Source of the DNA: Roseimarinus sediminis
GTDB lineage: Bacteria; Bacteroidota; Bacteroidia; Bacteroidales; Prolixibacteraceae
DNA length: 64,000 nucleotides
NCBI RefSeq assembly: GCF_050433125.1
Contig: NZ_JBNPXV010000012.1
Location: 94,934-158,933, forward strand
Direction of reading: 5' to 3'
Shown: positions 1 to 9,166 of the stretch, piece after piece
Layout of the letters: each line of letters begins with the position of its first letter
Numbering within the stretch: the stretch's first letter is position 1
Translations under genes and position numbers: made by a program
The notes under the pieces: model-generated
The model's database searches: none
Told to the model about the DNA's origin: nothing
What the model saw: the letters and a program-made list of their open reading frames with translations, nothing else

Positions 1-115
1 GCAAGATAAAAAACAAGGATTTCAGGCTAAAATCCTCGGGGAGCAGCTTAAAATTCCCGGGGAGCAAGATAAAAAACTAAGGTAGCACCTTAACAGCCCG
101 GGGGGCGTAAGAAGA
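1..115. repeat. short GC-rich repeat units at the window edge
   Basis: A 14-base direct repeat (GCAAGATAAAAAAC) occurs at 1-14 and again at 64-77. A CGGGGAGCA unit occurs at 37-45 and 58-66, with a related CGGGGGGCG near 100-108. Small stem-loops lie between them (AAGGTAGCACCTT near 79-91). The structure runs off the left edge, so its full extent cannot be seen. It lies downstream of the feo operon and may work as a terminator or be a dispersed intergenic repeat; neither is shown. Confidence 0.4.
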
Positions 116-168
116 AAAAACTGATTAGAAAGTCAGCTTCGAAGCACCAGTCAAGCTAACCGCTACCT

Positions 169-300
169 TTAGTGACAACTGCAATCGTTGATGCCACAGG
201 CCGATGCCTTTTTTTTCTTTTTCCAGAAAAACTTGCGAATCAGGTAGCCGACTGCTGTTGCGAGTAAAAGGTAAACCAATAAATCCTGCCAGTTGAACAT
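169..300 (-). CDS. FeoB-associated Cys-rich membrane protein (43 aa)
   Basis: A 43-residue protein. It has a short N-terminus (MFNWQDLL), one hydrophobic segment (about residues 8-21), a lysine-rich stretch (about 27-31) and a Cys-rich end, ACGINDCSCH, with three cysteines. This is the layout of the small FeoB-associated Cys-rich membrane proteins that commonly follow feoB. It starts 25 bases after the feoB stop on the same strand, so it is probably the third gene of the feo operon. Its role in ferrous iron uptake is not established; iron delivery by the C-terminal cysteines is the usual guess. The start is the only ATG in frame that precedes the membrane segment. Confidence 0.85.
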   Translation of the reverse strand: MFNWQDLLVYLLLATAVGYLIRKFFWKKKKKASACGINDCSCH

Positions 301-325
301 GGTCGCTTATTTTTATTGTTGATCA

Positions 326-2413
326 TTATTTTAATAACTGATAGGCCGCCAGTGCGACCACGTAGGCAAAACCACTCATAAAGAAAAGCTGAATCAGGGG
401 CCAGCGCCAGCTGTTGGTTTCGCGTTTTACAATGGCCAGCGTGCTCATGCATTGCATGGCAAAAGCATAAAACAAGAGCAGCGAAATTCCGGTGGCAAAG
501 GTAAACAGGGGCTTTCCGGTATGGCTGTTGATGTCGGTACTCATTTTTTCCTTAATGGTGGCTGCTTCATCGCTGCCAACACTGTAAATGGTGGCCAGTG
601 TTCCTACAAAAACTTCGCGGGCTGCAAATGAGGTAATCAGTCCGATACCCAGCTTCCAGTCGTAACCCAGGGGAGCAATGGCGGGTTCAATGGAATGTCC
701 CAGAATGCCAATGTACGAATGTTTCAGGCGCCATGAATTGACGGCAATGTCGAGCTCTTCGGCATTTAATTGTTCGCTTTCGGCTTGTGCTGTTACAATT
801 TGTTCAGCATTTCTGAAATTCTCACCGGGACCATTCGATGCCAGGAACCATAATACGATCGAAATGGCCAGTATGATGCGACCGGCACCCCAAACAAAAC
901 TTTTGGTTTTTTCAACTACGGTAATCAGCACGTTTTTGGGCAGTGGCATTTTATAAGCCGGCATTTCCATGAAAAAGAAGGAGCGATTGCTCATTTTTAA
1001 TAGCTTATTCAGCACGTAAGCCGAAGCAATGGCCATCAAAAAGCCCAGCAGGTAAAGCATCATCAGCGTGAGCCCCTGCAGGTTGAAGCCCATGAAACTT
1101 TGATCGGGAATTACCAGCGCAATGATGATGAGGTACACCGGCAACCTGGCCGAACAGGTAATAAAAGGAGTCACCAGGATGGTGATGAGCCGTTCTTTCC
1201 AGTTCTCGATGGTGCGGGTGGCCATGATGGCCGGAATGGCGCAGGCGGTTCCCGAAATAAGGGGCACCACACTTTTCCCGTTGAGCCCAAAGCGCCGCAT
1301 GATGCGGTCCATCAGGAAAACAACGCGGCTCATGTAGCCACTTTCTTCCAGTATGGAAATGAACAGAAATAAAAAGGCGATTTGGGGAATAAAAATAACC
1401 ACGCCGCCGATTCCCGGAATAATGCCCTCGGCCAGCAAACTGGTAAAGGTTCCCTCGGGCATTGTGTTGTTAACTGTTGCGCTGAGGGTGGCAAATAACT
1501 GGTCGATCCAGTCCATGGGATAACTGCTCCAGTTATAGATCGACTGGAATACCAGCAGCATGATCAGGAAAAAAATAAGGTAACCACCAATGCGGTGCGT
1601 CAGTATGCGGTCGGCCATCGCTCTCAGGCCTTTGGCCGCTGCCGGATCGATTTTTAGCCCCTGTTTCAGCACCTTGTTGATTAGCAGGTAGCGCTGTATG
1701 GTTTCTTTTTGCTGTAAACGTTGAAAGTCTGCTTCACTGAGTCTGAACCCCGCTTCATCGTTTTGCTTTTCGTCTTTTGCTGTTTTCTGTTTGAGGATGC
1801 TTTCGAGCCACAGATCGTAGAGATTACGCTGCGGATCAGTAGCCTGGAGCTGGCTGAAAACTGCCTGGTCGATTTTTGAAAAATCGGTGAGCGCTGCTTT
1901 GGGAAGCATGTGGTAGTCGACAAGCAGCGATTTCAACTCGTCGATCCCCGTTGCTTTGCGGGCACTCACCATCGCCACCCGGGTTTGAAACTGCGTTTCG
2001 AGTACTGCGGTGTCGATGCTGATTCCCTTGCGCTTCATCCGGTCGGCCATGTTGATGACCAGAATAACCGGCAGACAAAGATCTTTCACCTGACTAAACA
2101 GCAGCAGGTTGCGTTTCAGGTTTTCGGCATCGGCCACCATGACCACCACATCGGGACGATCGCTGGCCTTGAGCATCAGGTGGTCGACCACAATCTGCTC
2201 GTCGGGCGATGCAGCATTTAAGCTGTAGGTGCCGGGCAGATCGATGATGCGCGCCTTGCTGCCATCGGGCAAACGGCAGCTGCCTTCCTTCTTCTCCACG
2301 GTAATTCCCGGATAGTTACCCACCTTTTGGTTTAAACCGGTGAGCAGGTTAAATACCGATGTTTTGCCCGTATTGGGATTTCCTATTAATGCGACCTGAA
2401 TTGTTTTTGCCAT
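326..2413 (-). CDS. feoB: ferrous iron transporter FeoB
   Basis: The 695-residue inner-membrane Fe(II) transporter. The N-terminal G domain has GNPNTGKTS (G1, about 11-19), DLPGTYS (G3, about 58-64) and VINMADR (G4, about 119-125). A helical linker (about 170-265) follows, then a polytopic region from about 275 to the end that holds the two Gate (nucleoside-recognition) repeats, with the conserved SGTACAIPAIMATR and TCSARLPVY segments. Length is normal for single-chain FeoB. It begins 3 bases after feoA and is followed by the small Cys-rich membrane protein, so the order is feoA-feoB-small protein. No Fur box was identified with confidence. Confidence 0.97.
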   Translation of the reverse strand: MAKTIQVALIGNPNTGKTSVFNLLTGLNQKVGNYPGITVEKKEGSCRLPDGSKARIIDLPGTYSLNAASPDEQIVVDHLMLKASDRPDVVVMVADAENLKRNLLLFSQVKDLCLPVILVINMADRMKRKGISIDTAVLETQFQTRVAMVSARKATGIDELKSLLVDYHMLPKAALTDFSKIDQAVFSQLQATDPQRNLYDLWLESILKQKTAKDEKQNDEAGFRLSEADFQRLQQKETIQRYLLINKVLKQGLKIDPAAAKGLRAMADRILTHRIGGYLIFFLIMLLVFQSIYNWSSYPMDWIDQLFATLSATVNNTMPEGTFTSLLAEGIIPGIGGVVIFIPQIAFLFLFISILEESGYMSRVVFLMDRIMRRFGLNGKSVVPLISGTACAIPAIMATRTIENWKERLITILVTPFITCSARLPVYLIIIALVIPDQSFMGFNLQGLTLMMLYLLGFLMAIASAYVLNKLLKMSNRSFFFMEMPAYKMPLPKNVLITVVEKTKSFVWGAGRIILAISIVLWFLASNGPGENFRNAEQIVTAQAESEQLNAEELDIAVNSWRLKHSYIGILGHSIEPAIAPLGYDWKLGIGLITSFAAREVFVGTLATIYSVGSDEAATIKEKMSTDINSHTGKPLFTFATGISLLLFYAFAMQCMSTLAIVKRETNSWRWPLIQLFFMSGFAYVVALAAYQLLK

Positions 2414-2416
2414 AGA

Positions 2417-2647
2417 TTATCCTGCCTGACGAATTTCGATCATTGCTGCTGTTTCACGCCGAATGGCAAAGTGACTTTCGTTCATCAGCAGATAAAACAG
2501 ATCGTTGAACGGTGAAAGTTGAAGTAGTTGAACTTCACAACCCGGCATACAGCCCAATTCCTGCAGCTTTACCGGTATGTCGGATGTTGAAAAATGCTGT
2601 ATGATGGCTTTTTCTCCCCTTTTTAAATGCGCGATTGTTCTTTTCAT
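2417..2647 (-). CDS. feoA: FeoA family protein
   Basis: A small cytosolic SH3-like protein (76 residues from the ATG chosen here) that partners FeoB. It begins MKRTIAHLKRGEKA and has the family pattern of a Leu-Gly turn (LQELGCMPG) followed by beta strands. A TTG five codons upstream would add LSGS after an initiating Met, but the ATG at 2647 matches usual FeoA N-termini and is preferred. The stop lies three bases before feoB, which implies co-transcription and probably translational coupling. Confidence 0.92.
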   Translation of the reverse strand: MKRTIAHLKRGEKAIIQHFSTSDIPVKLQELGCMPGCEVQLLQLSPFNDLFYLLMNESHFAIRRETAAMIEIRQAG

Positions 2648-2724
2648 ACTGCCAGATAACAACTATTAATTTAGAATGGTTTTAATTAAATGGCAATAAT
2701 ACTTCTTCTGCACTTCTGAATCAA

Positions 2725-2742
2725 TCATCATTTATGATGATT
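2725..2742. promoter_or_regulatory. perfect palindrome upstream of feoA
   Basis: ATCATCATTTATGATGAT is an exact inverted repeat in the short intergenic stretch between feoA and the XRE gene. Its position upstream of feoA makes an operator plausible, but it does not match a Fur box well enough to name a regulator. Confidence 0.35.
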
Positions 2743-2779
2743 TTTGTAGTGTCGGACGAGAAGTGTTTGACGGTAGTTA

Positions 2780-3334
2780 TTATGCAAACTCGGTCTTTTT
2801 CAAATCTAGTTTGGGTTTGTTTAATTTAAGAATCGATTTTCTAACTTTATCACGTGTCTCCGATTGAAGAAAGGTTGGTATGAGAATTTCAAGATCGATT
2901 TTCAGAAGACGATGAATGATCACCAGGTCTTTAAGAGTGAATTGTGAAACACCATTGATTAACTCACTCATGTACGATTTGGGATGACCGAGAATTACAC
3001 CTAAATCCTGTTGAGACAGATCATACTTTTTAAGTCGCTTCCTTATGGTCAGTTTGCGTTGATGGATGAACTGCTGTTCATTGGCTACAAGTTCCTCTGC
3101 ATTTTCCAGCTCTGTTAGTTTTGAGTCAGTGAGCTTGTCAAAGTCAGACCATTCACGGTCTTCGTATTCCTTTATTAAATCACGAAGCTTTTTCCTGAGC
3201 GGAAGCAAATCGGGACTTTCATTCATCATTAATCTTAATTTGCGCTCAAGTAGTGATGCCTTTTTCAGATCGTATTCGTTCTCTAATTTTTTAATTTTTA
3301 ATATGTCATTTATGTTTTGAAAGTCTTTCATCAT
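2780..3334 (-). CDS. XRE-type helix-turn-helix antitoxin-like protein
   Basis: 184 residues. The first ~95 are charged and helical, probably coiled-coil (KKLENEYDLKKASLLERK and onward). The C-terminal part has an XRE fold HTH with the typical LSQQDLGVILGHPKSYMSE segment (about 104-122), followed by NGVSQFTLKDLVIIHRLL. HigA-type antitoxins combine such an HTH with a dimerisation region. Just upstream on the same strand is a decayed fragment that resembles the end of a RelE/HigB toxin, so this gene may be an orphan antitoxin that outlived its toxin. It may equally be a plain regulator; the target is unknown. Two adjacent ATGs could serve as the start. Confidence 0.7.
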   Translation of the reverse strand: MMKDFQNINDILKIKKLENEYDLKKASLLERKLRLMMNESPDLLPLRKKLRDLIKEYEDREWSDFDKLTDSKLTELENAEELVANEQQFIHQRKLTIRKRLKKYDLSQQDLGVILGHPKSYMSELINGVSQFTLKDLVIIHRLLKIDLEILIPTFLQSETRDKVRKSILKLNKPKLDLKKTEFA

Positions 3335-3341
3335 TTTTTCG

Positions 3342-3485
3342 TTATATCCAGTTATTTGCCTTCAACCATTTTCTGATTACATTCCTGTTATTTTTGAAAG
3401 TTTGTTCCTATTCATCATGACTGCCAGCCCAAACAATCGTTGCTTCACCGTTATCTTCAAATTCAATCAGAACAAGCTGACTTTT
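3342..3485 (-). pseudogene. C-terminal remnant of a RelE/HigB-like toxin
   Basis: Reading the minus strand from 3485 gives KSQLVLIEFEDNG, then EATIVWAGSHDE, a TAG stop at 3408-3410, then in the same frame EQTFKNNRNVIRKWLKANNW and a TAA at 3342. The protein-like text continues straight across the TAG, which falls where a tyrosine (TAT or TAC) would complete HDEYEQ. A TAA at 3486-3488 closes the frame upstream. The ending resembles RelE/HigB-family toxins and sits directly upstream of an XRE antitoxin-like gene, as expected for a toxin-antitoxin pair. No intact toxin remains. Confidence 0.5.
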
Positions 3486-3497
3486 TTACCCACTTAC

Positions 3498-6206
3498 TTA
3501 CAGGGCCTGATTGCGTCCGCTGCGTTTCAACATGTTGAGCAGCATCTGGTTGAATTCGCCTGCATTCAGTAATTCTTCCATGCTGAGGATCATGCGGTAG
3601 CGCCATTTGTTTTTCTCATCGCTTGGTACATTGATCCGCTCCTTGTCGGTTTCGTCCCAGCGGAGCTCGCCGTCCATGGCAATCAGATCCTGAATGGGAA
3701 AAATGGTGAGCATGGCCGGAGCGTACAGGTGTTGATTAATGATTTCGATGCAGAGCCAGGGTTCGGCAAAGTAGGGTGCCTGGTCGTTGTGTCCCAGTAT
3801 GTTGTGGTAGAAGCGCGCCGTTCGATCCCTGTTTTCTTCCCACCAGCCTCTGATGGTCGACATGTCGTGGGTCGATGTGGTGCAAACACTCAGGTAAGGG
3901 GCATCGGCCGGATGTCCGAATTCCACTTCCGGATTTTTGGGCATGCGCTGTATTTCAAGGCTAAGAATATTCAGTTCTTTCATCACGCCGGGCACCGAAT
4001 CGGGCACCATGCCCAAATCCTCACCGCATACAAGCATCTTACTTGCTCCCACAATGGCGGGCAATTTGTTCATGGCTTCGTTGCGCCAGAAACTTTCATG
4101 CCTTTTATAAAAGAAATGAATGTACAGCTGGTCGAGTTGTTCCTTGGTGGCAGCATCGAGTTCGCGGTAGGAGTAGGTGCTGTGAAAGGCAATGCGCGGA
4201 TGGAAGGCATTGTAGCTCGAATAAGGATCGCGGATGAAAAGCACCTCGTCGAGCAGGCTCATCAGTCCATCGCGAATGATTACATTCTTTTCGCTGATGG
4301 TTTGTTCTGTGTCGGCGCCTGGGGTGAAATGTTCGTAAATTTTTCGCTGGGTATTCAGGTTTGCTTTCACTTCAAATACGTTGTACTCGGTTTCGGTCAG
4401 ATAGAGTTGACGAACTTCTTCGGTGTATTCACCAAATATTTCGTGCAGAAAATGTCCTCTGATGTAGGGTTGGGTAAAACGTTCGTGATCGAACCAAATG
4501 CCGTAATCGGGGAACTCTTCGAGCAACATGGGCAGGGCCGGTTTAAAGTAGCCCAGCAAGCCATGGATGGCATGTGAAGGGATTTCCCAAATTCTGAAAA
4601 AGCCCAGAATGTGGTCGATGCGGTAGGCGTCGAAATATTTGGCCATCATGGCCAGTCGTTTTTTCCACCATGCAAAACCATCGGCAGCCATCACCTCCCA
4701 GTTGTAGGTGGGAAAGCCCCAGTTCTGACCCAGCACGGCAAAATCATCGGGCGGGGCACCGGCCTGCCCGTTCAGATGGAACAGTTCGGGCTCGGTCCAG
4801 GCCTCGACGCTGTTGGGACTAATGCCAATGGGAATATCACCTTTTAGTGCGATTCCGTTGGCATGGGCATAGTCTACCACTTCGCGCAACTGGCTGTCGA
4901 GCTGGTACTGCAAATAATAATGAACGGCAATGTGCCGGTGATGACGGGCTTTGGGATCAGTCAGTTCGTCAATCTTTTTCTGATCGTACTGTGCCCAGCT
5001 GTCCCATTCCCTGAAATTGCTGCTTTTGAAACGATCGCGCAGAAAACAGAAAGCCGCATAGGGTTTTAGCCAGTCCTGGTTGGCTTCGAAAAAGGCGCGG
5101 TAAGCCTTGGTTCTTTTTACATTCTTCCATTTCTGGTCGAAAATGTGCTTGAAATATTTCGATTTAAAACGGGTCACTTCCACATAATCGACATAGGGCT
5201 TGGCATTAAGCAATTCTTTGGTGAGTTCAAACTCATCGTTTAGTTTTTCATCCTCAAGTTTTCCCAAACGCTCCAGGTTGAGGTAAACAGGATGCAGTGC
5301 CAGCACCGAGATCGATTTATAGGGGTAGGAATCGAGCCACGAGTGGGTGGCCACTGTTTCGTTAACAGGCAATACCTGAATGACCTTTAAGCCGGTTGCC
5401 TTACACCAGTCGACCAGCTTTTTCAGGTCGGGAAATTCACCAATGCCAAAACTTTCATCGGTACGCAATGAAAACACCGGTACGGCAACTCCTGCACCCC
5501 GCCAATGGTCGGCCGGATAACGAAATTTCTCATCATTTTGGAAATGAACGATCTTCGAAGGCGTTTTATCGACATAAAAAAGTTGTCGCTCGTCCCCTTC
5601 TTCCCAATGAGTAATTTTTCTGCCCGACTGATCAATCAGTAAATATTTGTAGCTCAGCGGAAACTGTATCTTGCTCATATCGATTACCGCCCTCCAAACA
5701 GGGAAGTCAGCTGCATTCATCAGCAGGGGTTTTTTCCAGTTTCCCAGTTCGGGCGCATTGCCGGTAATAGCCAGCTGGCTTCCTTTGGGTACCCTGGGCG
5801 CCCGAAGCTGAAAGACCAGGGCCTTATCGGGTAGGGGAGTTGCCTCGCTGCCTTCGTTGGGATGTGGCATCAGGGCCTCGCTGAAAAGCTTTGAAAAATA
5901 CACACTGTCGGCTTCAGCCTGCGGACGCCAGTAATCTCTTATTTCAACATGATGGGCGGTATCGACGCTGTACTGTCGGTTGGCTCCGGCTTCCCAGTAA
6001 GCCTTGTGATGTGACTTCAGGAAGTATTTGTATTCGAAATTTTTTTGTTTTTTAAAATTGAGCACAGCTTCCCATTCTCCTTTGCCATTGAAAACCATGG
6101 GGTAGGCCAGTTCCTTGTCCCAATTTCCCAATCCTTTGATCGATCCGGCAATCCAGATGCTTTCTCCCCACTGCGTATGATAATTGATTCTGAATGTGAC
6201 TTTCAT
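3498..6206 (-). CDS. malQ: 4-alpha-glucanotransferase (GH77) with two N-terminal starch-binding modules
   Basis: 902 residues from the ATG at 6204-6206, which starts the first CBM20-like module (MKVTFRINYHTQWGES). An in-frame ATG 28 codons upstream adds a stretch with no family similarity, so it was not used. Two CBM20-type modules (about 1-105 and 125-225) precede the GH77 domain. Key GH77 segments are visible: YRIDHILGFFRIWEIP (nucleophile Asp), LVCGEDLGMVPD (acid/base Glu) and TSTHDMSTIRGWW (third Asp). It disproportionates malto-oligosaccharides in the cytosol for starch or glycogen use; no signal peptide is seen. The CBM20-GH77 layout is that of the large plant DPE2-like amylomaltases. 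It is transcribed alone, divergent from pheT. Confidence 0.93.
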   Translation of the reverse strand: MKVTFRINYHTQWGESIWIAGSIKGLGNWDKELAYPMVFNGKGEWEAVLNFKKQKNFEYKYFLKSHHKAYWEAGANRQYSVDTAHHVEIRDYWRPQAEADSVYFSKLFSEALMPHPNEGSEATPLPDKALVFQLRAPRVPKGSQLAITGNAPELGNWKKPLLMNAADFPVWRAVIDMSKIQFPLSYKYLLIDQSGRKITHWEEGDERQLFYVDKTPSKIVHFQNDEKFRYPADHWRGAGVAVPVFSLRTDESFGIGEFPDLKKLVDWCKATGLKVIQVLPVNETVATHSWLDSYPYKSISVLALHPVYLNLERLGKLEDEKLNDEFELTKELLNAKPYVDYVEVTRFKSKYFKHIFDQKWKNVKRTKAYRAFFEANQDWLKPYAAFCFLRDRFKSSNFREWDSWAQYDQKKIDELTDPKARHHRHIAVHYYLQYQLDSQLREVVDYAHANGIALKGDIPIGISPNSVEAWTEPELFHLNGQAGAPPDDFAVLGQNWGFPTYNWEVMAADGFAWWKKRLAMMAKYFDAYRIDHILGFFRIWEIPSHAIHGLLGYFKPALPMLLEEFPDYGIWFDHERFTQPYIRGHFLHEIFGEYTEEVRQLYLTETEYNVFEVKANLNTQRKIYEHFTPGADTEQTISEKNVIIRDGLMSLLDEVLFIRDPYSSYNAFHPRIAFHSTYSYRELDAATKEQLDQLYIHFFYKRHESFWRNEAMNKLPAIVGASKMLVCGEDLGMVPDSVPGVMKELNILSLEIQRMPKNPEVEFGHPADAPYLSVCTTSTHDMSTIRGWWEENRDRTARFYHNILGHNDQAPYFAEPWLCIEIINQHLYAPAMLTIFPIQDLIAMDGELRWDETDKERINVPSDEKNKWRYRMILSMEELLNAGEFNQMLLNMLKRSGRNQAL

Positions 6207-6641
6207 AATTCTTCCCTTTTTATGATCGGTGTTGCTTCTGCTGGTAAGAAGTTCGTATATATTCTTCAGAAAAAAAATGCCTGACGGCAATTAATTTCAA
6301 TTTGCAAAGCGCTTTTCTTTTTAATTAACACTTTTTCCCCTTTTTATATTCTTTATGTTCAAAAGAGAGCGGGTAAAGTTAGAAATGAATGCTTCAAAGA
6401 AATCTGGTATCCGTCAGCTTATGTGTTTTTGTTAAGTTGTTGAAAGCTTATCACAATATTTGCATCGTCTTTTTTCTTTTTGTTTGACCAAAGAGGCTAT
6501 TTTGCTACTTTTGTCCATCTTCCAAAAAAGAAGATACAACAGCATAGAAGCCATTCAATATGAATGCGCTTCGCTGTTTAACAATGATGATCACACACGG
6601 TTGGTGAGCTACCGGCCGGTAACTTTAATATTTGAATTGAT
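6207..6641. promoter_or_regulatory. divergent intergenic region malQ/pheT
   Basis: About 435 bases, AT-rich, with no convincing gene. It must hold the divergent promoters of malQ (minus) and pheT (plus). A small GC palindrome ACCGGCCGGT lies at 6611-6620, about 20 bases before the pheT start. No attenuator, tRNA or strong -33/-7 pair was identified with confidence. Confidence 0.4.
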
Positions 6642-9098
6642 ATGAATATTGCTTATTCGTGGTTAAAAGAATACATCGATATTGACTTAAAACCTCAGGA
6701 GGTGGGTGATATACTGACCCAAACCGGCCTCGAAGTGGGAAGTATTGAGGAAGTAGAAAGCATCAAAGGTGGCTTGCGCGGACTCGTAATCGGAGAAGTA
6801 AAAAGCTGTAAAGCGCATCCCGATTCCGATCATTTGAGTATTACCACGGTCGATGTGGGTACTGGCGAACTGCTTCCCATCGTTTGCGGGGCGCCCAATG
6901 TGGCTGCCGGTCAAAAGGTGGTGGTGGCCACCGTTGGAACCATCCTGTACGATGGCGAGAAGGAATTCAAAATCAAGAAATCAAAAATAAGGGGTGAAGT
7001 GTCCGAGGGCATGATTTGTGCCGAAGATGAAATTGGCCTGGGAAGCAGTCACGACGGCATCATGGTGCTCAAAGCCGATGCCCGGACAGGAATGCCGGCA
7101 GCTGAATATTTTAAAGTCGAAAGTGACTACATCATTGAAGTAGACCTTACGCCCAACCGGATCGACGGAGCTTCGCACATTGGTGTAGCCCGCGATTTGG
7201 CTGCTTTTTTGAAGCAAAAACAGGAAATTGCCTACCATCGTCCGTCGGTCGACGCTTTTTCCGTCGACAATAACAAGCTCCCCATTGGTGTTGAAATTGC
7301 AAATCCCGAAGCCTGTCATCGTTATGCAGGTTTAACTATTTCAGACATCGAAATCAAGGATTCGCCCGAATGGCTGCAAAACCGCTTGCGTAGCATCGGA
7401 CTGAGTCCCATCAACAATGTGGTGGATGTAACCAATTTCGTACTGTTTGAAACCGGACAGCCCCTGCATGCATTCGATGCTGCTCACATTAAAGGCAATA
7501 AAGTAGTAGTTAGTACGCTTAATGCCGGAACAAAATTTACGACCCTCGACGAGGTTGAACGCGAACTGCATCCCGACGATCTGATGATTTGCAATGGTGC
7601 TGTTGAGCCCATGTGTATTGGTGGTGTTTTTGGCGGGGCCGAATCGGGAGTAAAAGAAAGTACCACTGCGGTCTTTCTCGAAAGTGCCTGGTTCGATCCT
7701 GTTTACATTCGCAAAACAGCCCGCCGTCATGGATTGAACACCGATGCCAGTTTTCGTTTCGAACGCGGTACCGATCCCAACGGAGTTATTTATGCGCTGA
7801 AACGTGCAGCCCTATTAATCAAGGAAGTGGCAGGCGGAAGCATCTCGTCCGAAATTGTCGATATTTATCCTGAACCGGCTCAGCCCTTTGAGGTAGAAGT
7901 GAGCTTGTCGAATGTGAAACGTTTAATCGGAGTTGAAATTCCGGTAGCGCAGATCAAATCGATACTCGAAGCACTCGAGATGGAAGTGAGCAATGCTGGC
8001 GAAGGAAGGCTGAAAGTCAAGGTGCCACCGTATCGGGTTGATGTGCAGCGTGAAGCCGATGTGATTGAAGAAATCCTACGGATCTATGGTTACAATAATG
8101 TACAGCCTGAGCAACATGTTAATTCCACCATTCAATATGCTCCCAAACCAAATCCGGAGAAAGTAAAGAATCAGATTTCCGATTATCTGGCTTCCAACGG
8201 TTTTAACGAGTTGTGGTCGAATTCGCTGACCAAAGCGGGCTATTACAATCAGGGTGATGAAGCAGCGCAAAAAGAAACAGTTGAGATTTTCAATCCCTTA
8301 AGTCAGGATTTGGGTGTAATGCGCAAAACACTGCTGTTTGGCGGGCTCGAAGCCATTGCACGAAACATCAAGTTCCAGCAAAGCGACCTGAAGCTGTTTG
8401 AATTTGGAAATACTTATTTCAGAACAGATAAGACAAATGTTGAAAGTCCGGCTGACCGTTACCATGAAAATTTCAGACTGGGGCTTTTTGTAACAGGAAA
8501 CAAGGATGCTGAGAACTGGACTTCCCCCGCAACGCTTAGCAATTTCTTTGTTTTGAAAAGTTATGTTGAGAATATATTACAACGACTCGGTTTTACTGTT
8601 GATCGTCTAAAAGTGGAAGCACATTCAGGCACATTCATCGATGAAGGTTTATCGTACCAGCGGGGTGATGGTAAAATTATTGTTGAATTGGGCTACGTAA
8701 AAGCAGAACTGCTTAAAGCGGCTGATATTGAACAGGAAGTATTTTATGCCGACTTTGACTGGGACTTTGTGATGCAGCAAACAGGAAAGCATCAACCGGT
8801 ATTTAATGAACTGCCGCGCTTCCCGGCTGTACGACGCGATCTGGCCTTGCTCGTCGATGAGCAGGTTTCGTTTGCACAGTTGAAAGCCATTGCCATGAAA
8901 ACCGAACGAAAATTATTGCGCTCGGTCGACATTTTCGATGTTTATAAAGGTGATAAGCTTCCAGGCGGTAAAAAGTCGTATGCCCTGAGCTTCATCCTTC
9001 GCGACGATGAAAAAACACTGAATGATAAGTTGATTGATAAAACCATGCAACGTTTTATTCAGGCATTTGAAAGGGAAGCAGGAGCAAGTTTGCGCTAG
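6642..9098 (+). CDS. pheT: phenylalanine--tRNA ligase beta subunit
   Basis: 818 residues, the expected length for bacterial PheT. The domains run in order: EMAP-type tRNA-binding domain (about 40-150, with HPDSDHLSITTVDVG and PIVCGAPNVAAGQKVVVA), B3/4 editing domain (about 215-390, with NNVVDVTNFV and the GQPLHAFDA motif), B5 (about 405-475), the catalytic-like core (about 480-690) and the C-terminal FDX-ACB anticodon-binding fold (about 725-818, with RFPAVRRDLALLVDE). It forms the alpha2-beta2 enzyme that charges tRNA-Phe. pheS is not adjacent, so the subunits are encoded apart. The gene ends just before a strong bidirectional terminator. Confidence 0.97.
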   Translation: MNIAYSWLKEYIDIDLKPQEVGDILTQTGLEVGSIEEVESIKGGLRGLVIGEVKSCKAHPDSDHLSITTVDVGTGELLPIVCGAPNVAAGQKVVVATVGTILYDGEKEFKIKKSKIRGEVSEGMICAEDEIGLGSSHDGIMVLKADARTGMPAAEYFKVESDYIIEVDLTPNRIDGASHIGVARDLAAFLKQKQEIAYHRPSVDAFSVDNNKLPIGVEIANPEACHRYAGLTISDIEIKDSPEWLQNRLRSIGLSPINNVVDVTNFVLFETGQPLHAFDAAHIKGNKVVVSTLNAGTKFTTLDEVERELHPDDLMICNGAVEPMCIGGVFGGAESGVKESTTAVFLESAWFDPVYIRKTARRHGLNTDASFRFERGTDPNGVIYALKRAALLIKEVAGGSISSEIVDIYPEPAQPFEVEVSLSNVKRLIGVEIPVAQIKSILEALEMEVSNAGEGRLKVKVPPYRVDVQREADVIEEILRIYGYNNVQPEQHVNSTIQYAPKPNPEKVKNQISDYLASNGFNELWSNSLTKAGYYNQGDEAAQKETVEIFNPLSQDLGVMRKTLLFGGLEAIARNIKFQQSDLKLFEFGNTYFRTDKTNVESPADRYHENFRLGLFVTGNKDAENWTSPATLSNFFVLKSYVENILQRLGFTVDRLKVEAHSGTFIDEGLSYQRGDGKIIVELGYVKAELLKAADIEQEVFYADFDWDFVMQQTGKHQPVFNELPRFPAVRRDLALLVDEQVSFAQLKAIAMKTERKLLRSVDIFDVYKGDKLPGGKKSYALSFILRDDEKTLNDKLIDKTMQRFIQAFEREAGASLR

Positions 9099-9120
9099 AA
9101 ATAAATGAACCATATAAGAA

Positions 9121-9154
9121 AAAGCCTGATCATTGTATTTGATCAGGCTTTTTT
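9121..9154. terminator. bidirectional rho-independent terminator
   Basis: A perfect 12-bp stem, AAAGCCTGATCA (9121-9132) with TGATCAGGCTTT (9140-9151), and a 7-base loop. It is followed by a T run on the plus strand and preceded by an A run (so T on the minus strand). It sits between the convergent pheT and ricT genes and can serve both. Confidence 0.9.
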
Positions 9155-9166
9155 AGTACTGCTTAT

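Noticed and set aside
3729..4577. 282-codon plus-strand open frame opposite malQ
   Set aside because: A shadow of the GH77 coding strand; low-complexity composition and no motif.
6206..6290. 28-codon N-terminal extension of malQ
   Set aside because: The CBM20 module starts at the inner ATG and the extension has no family similarity.
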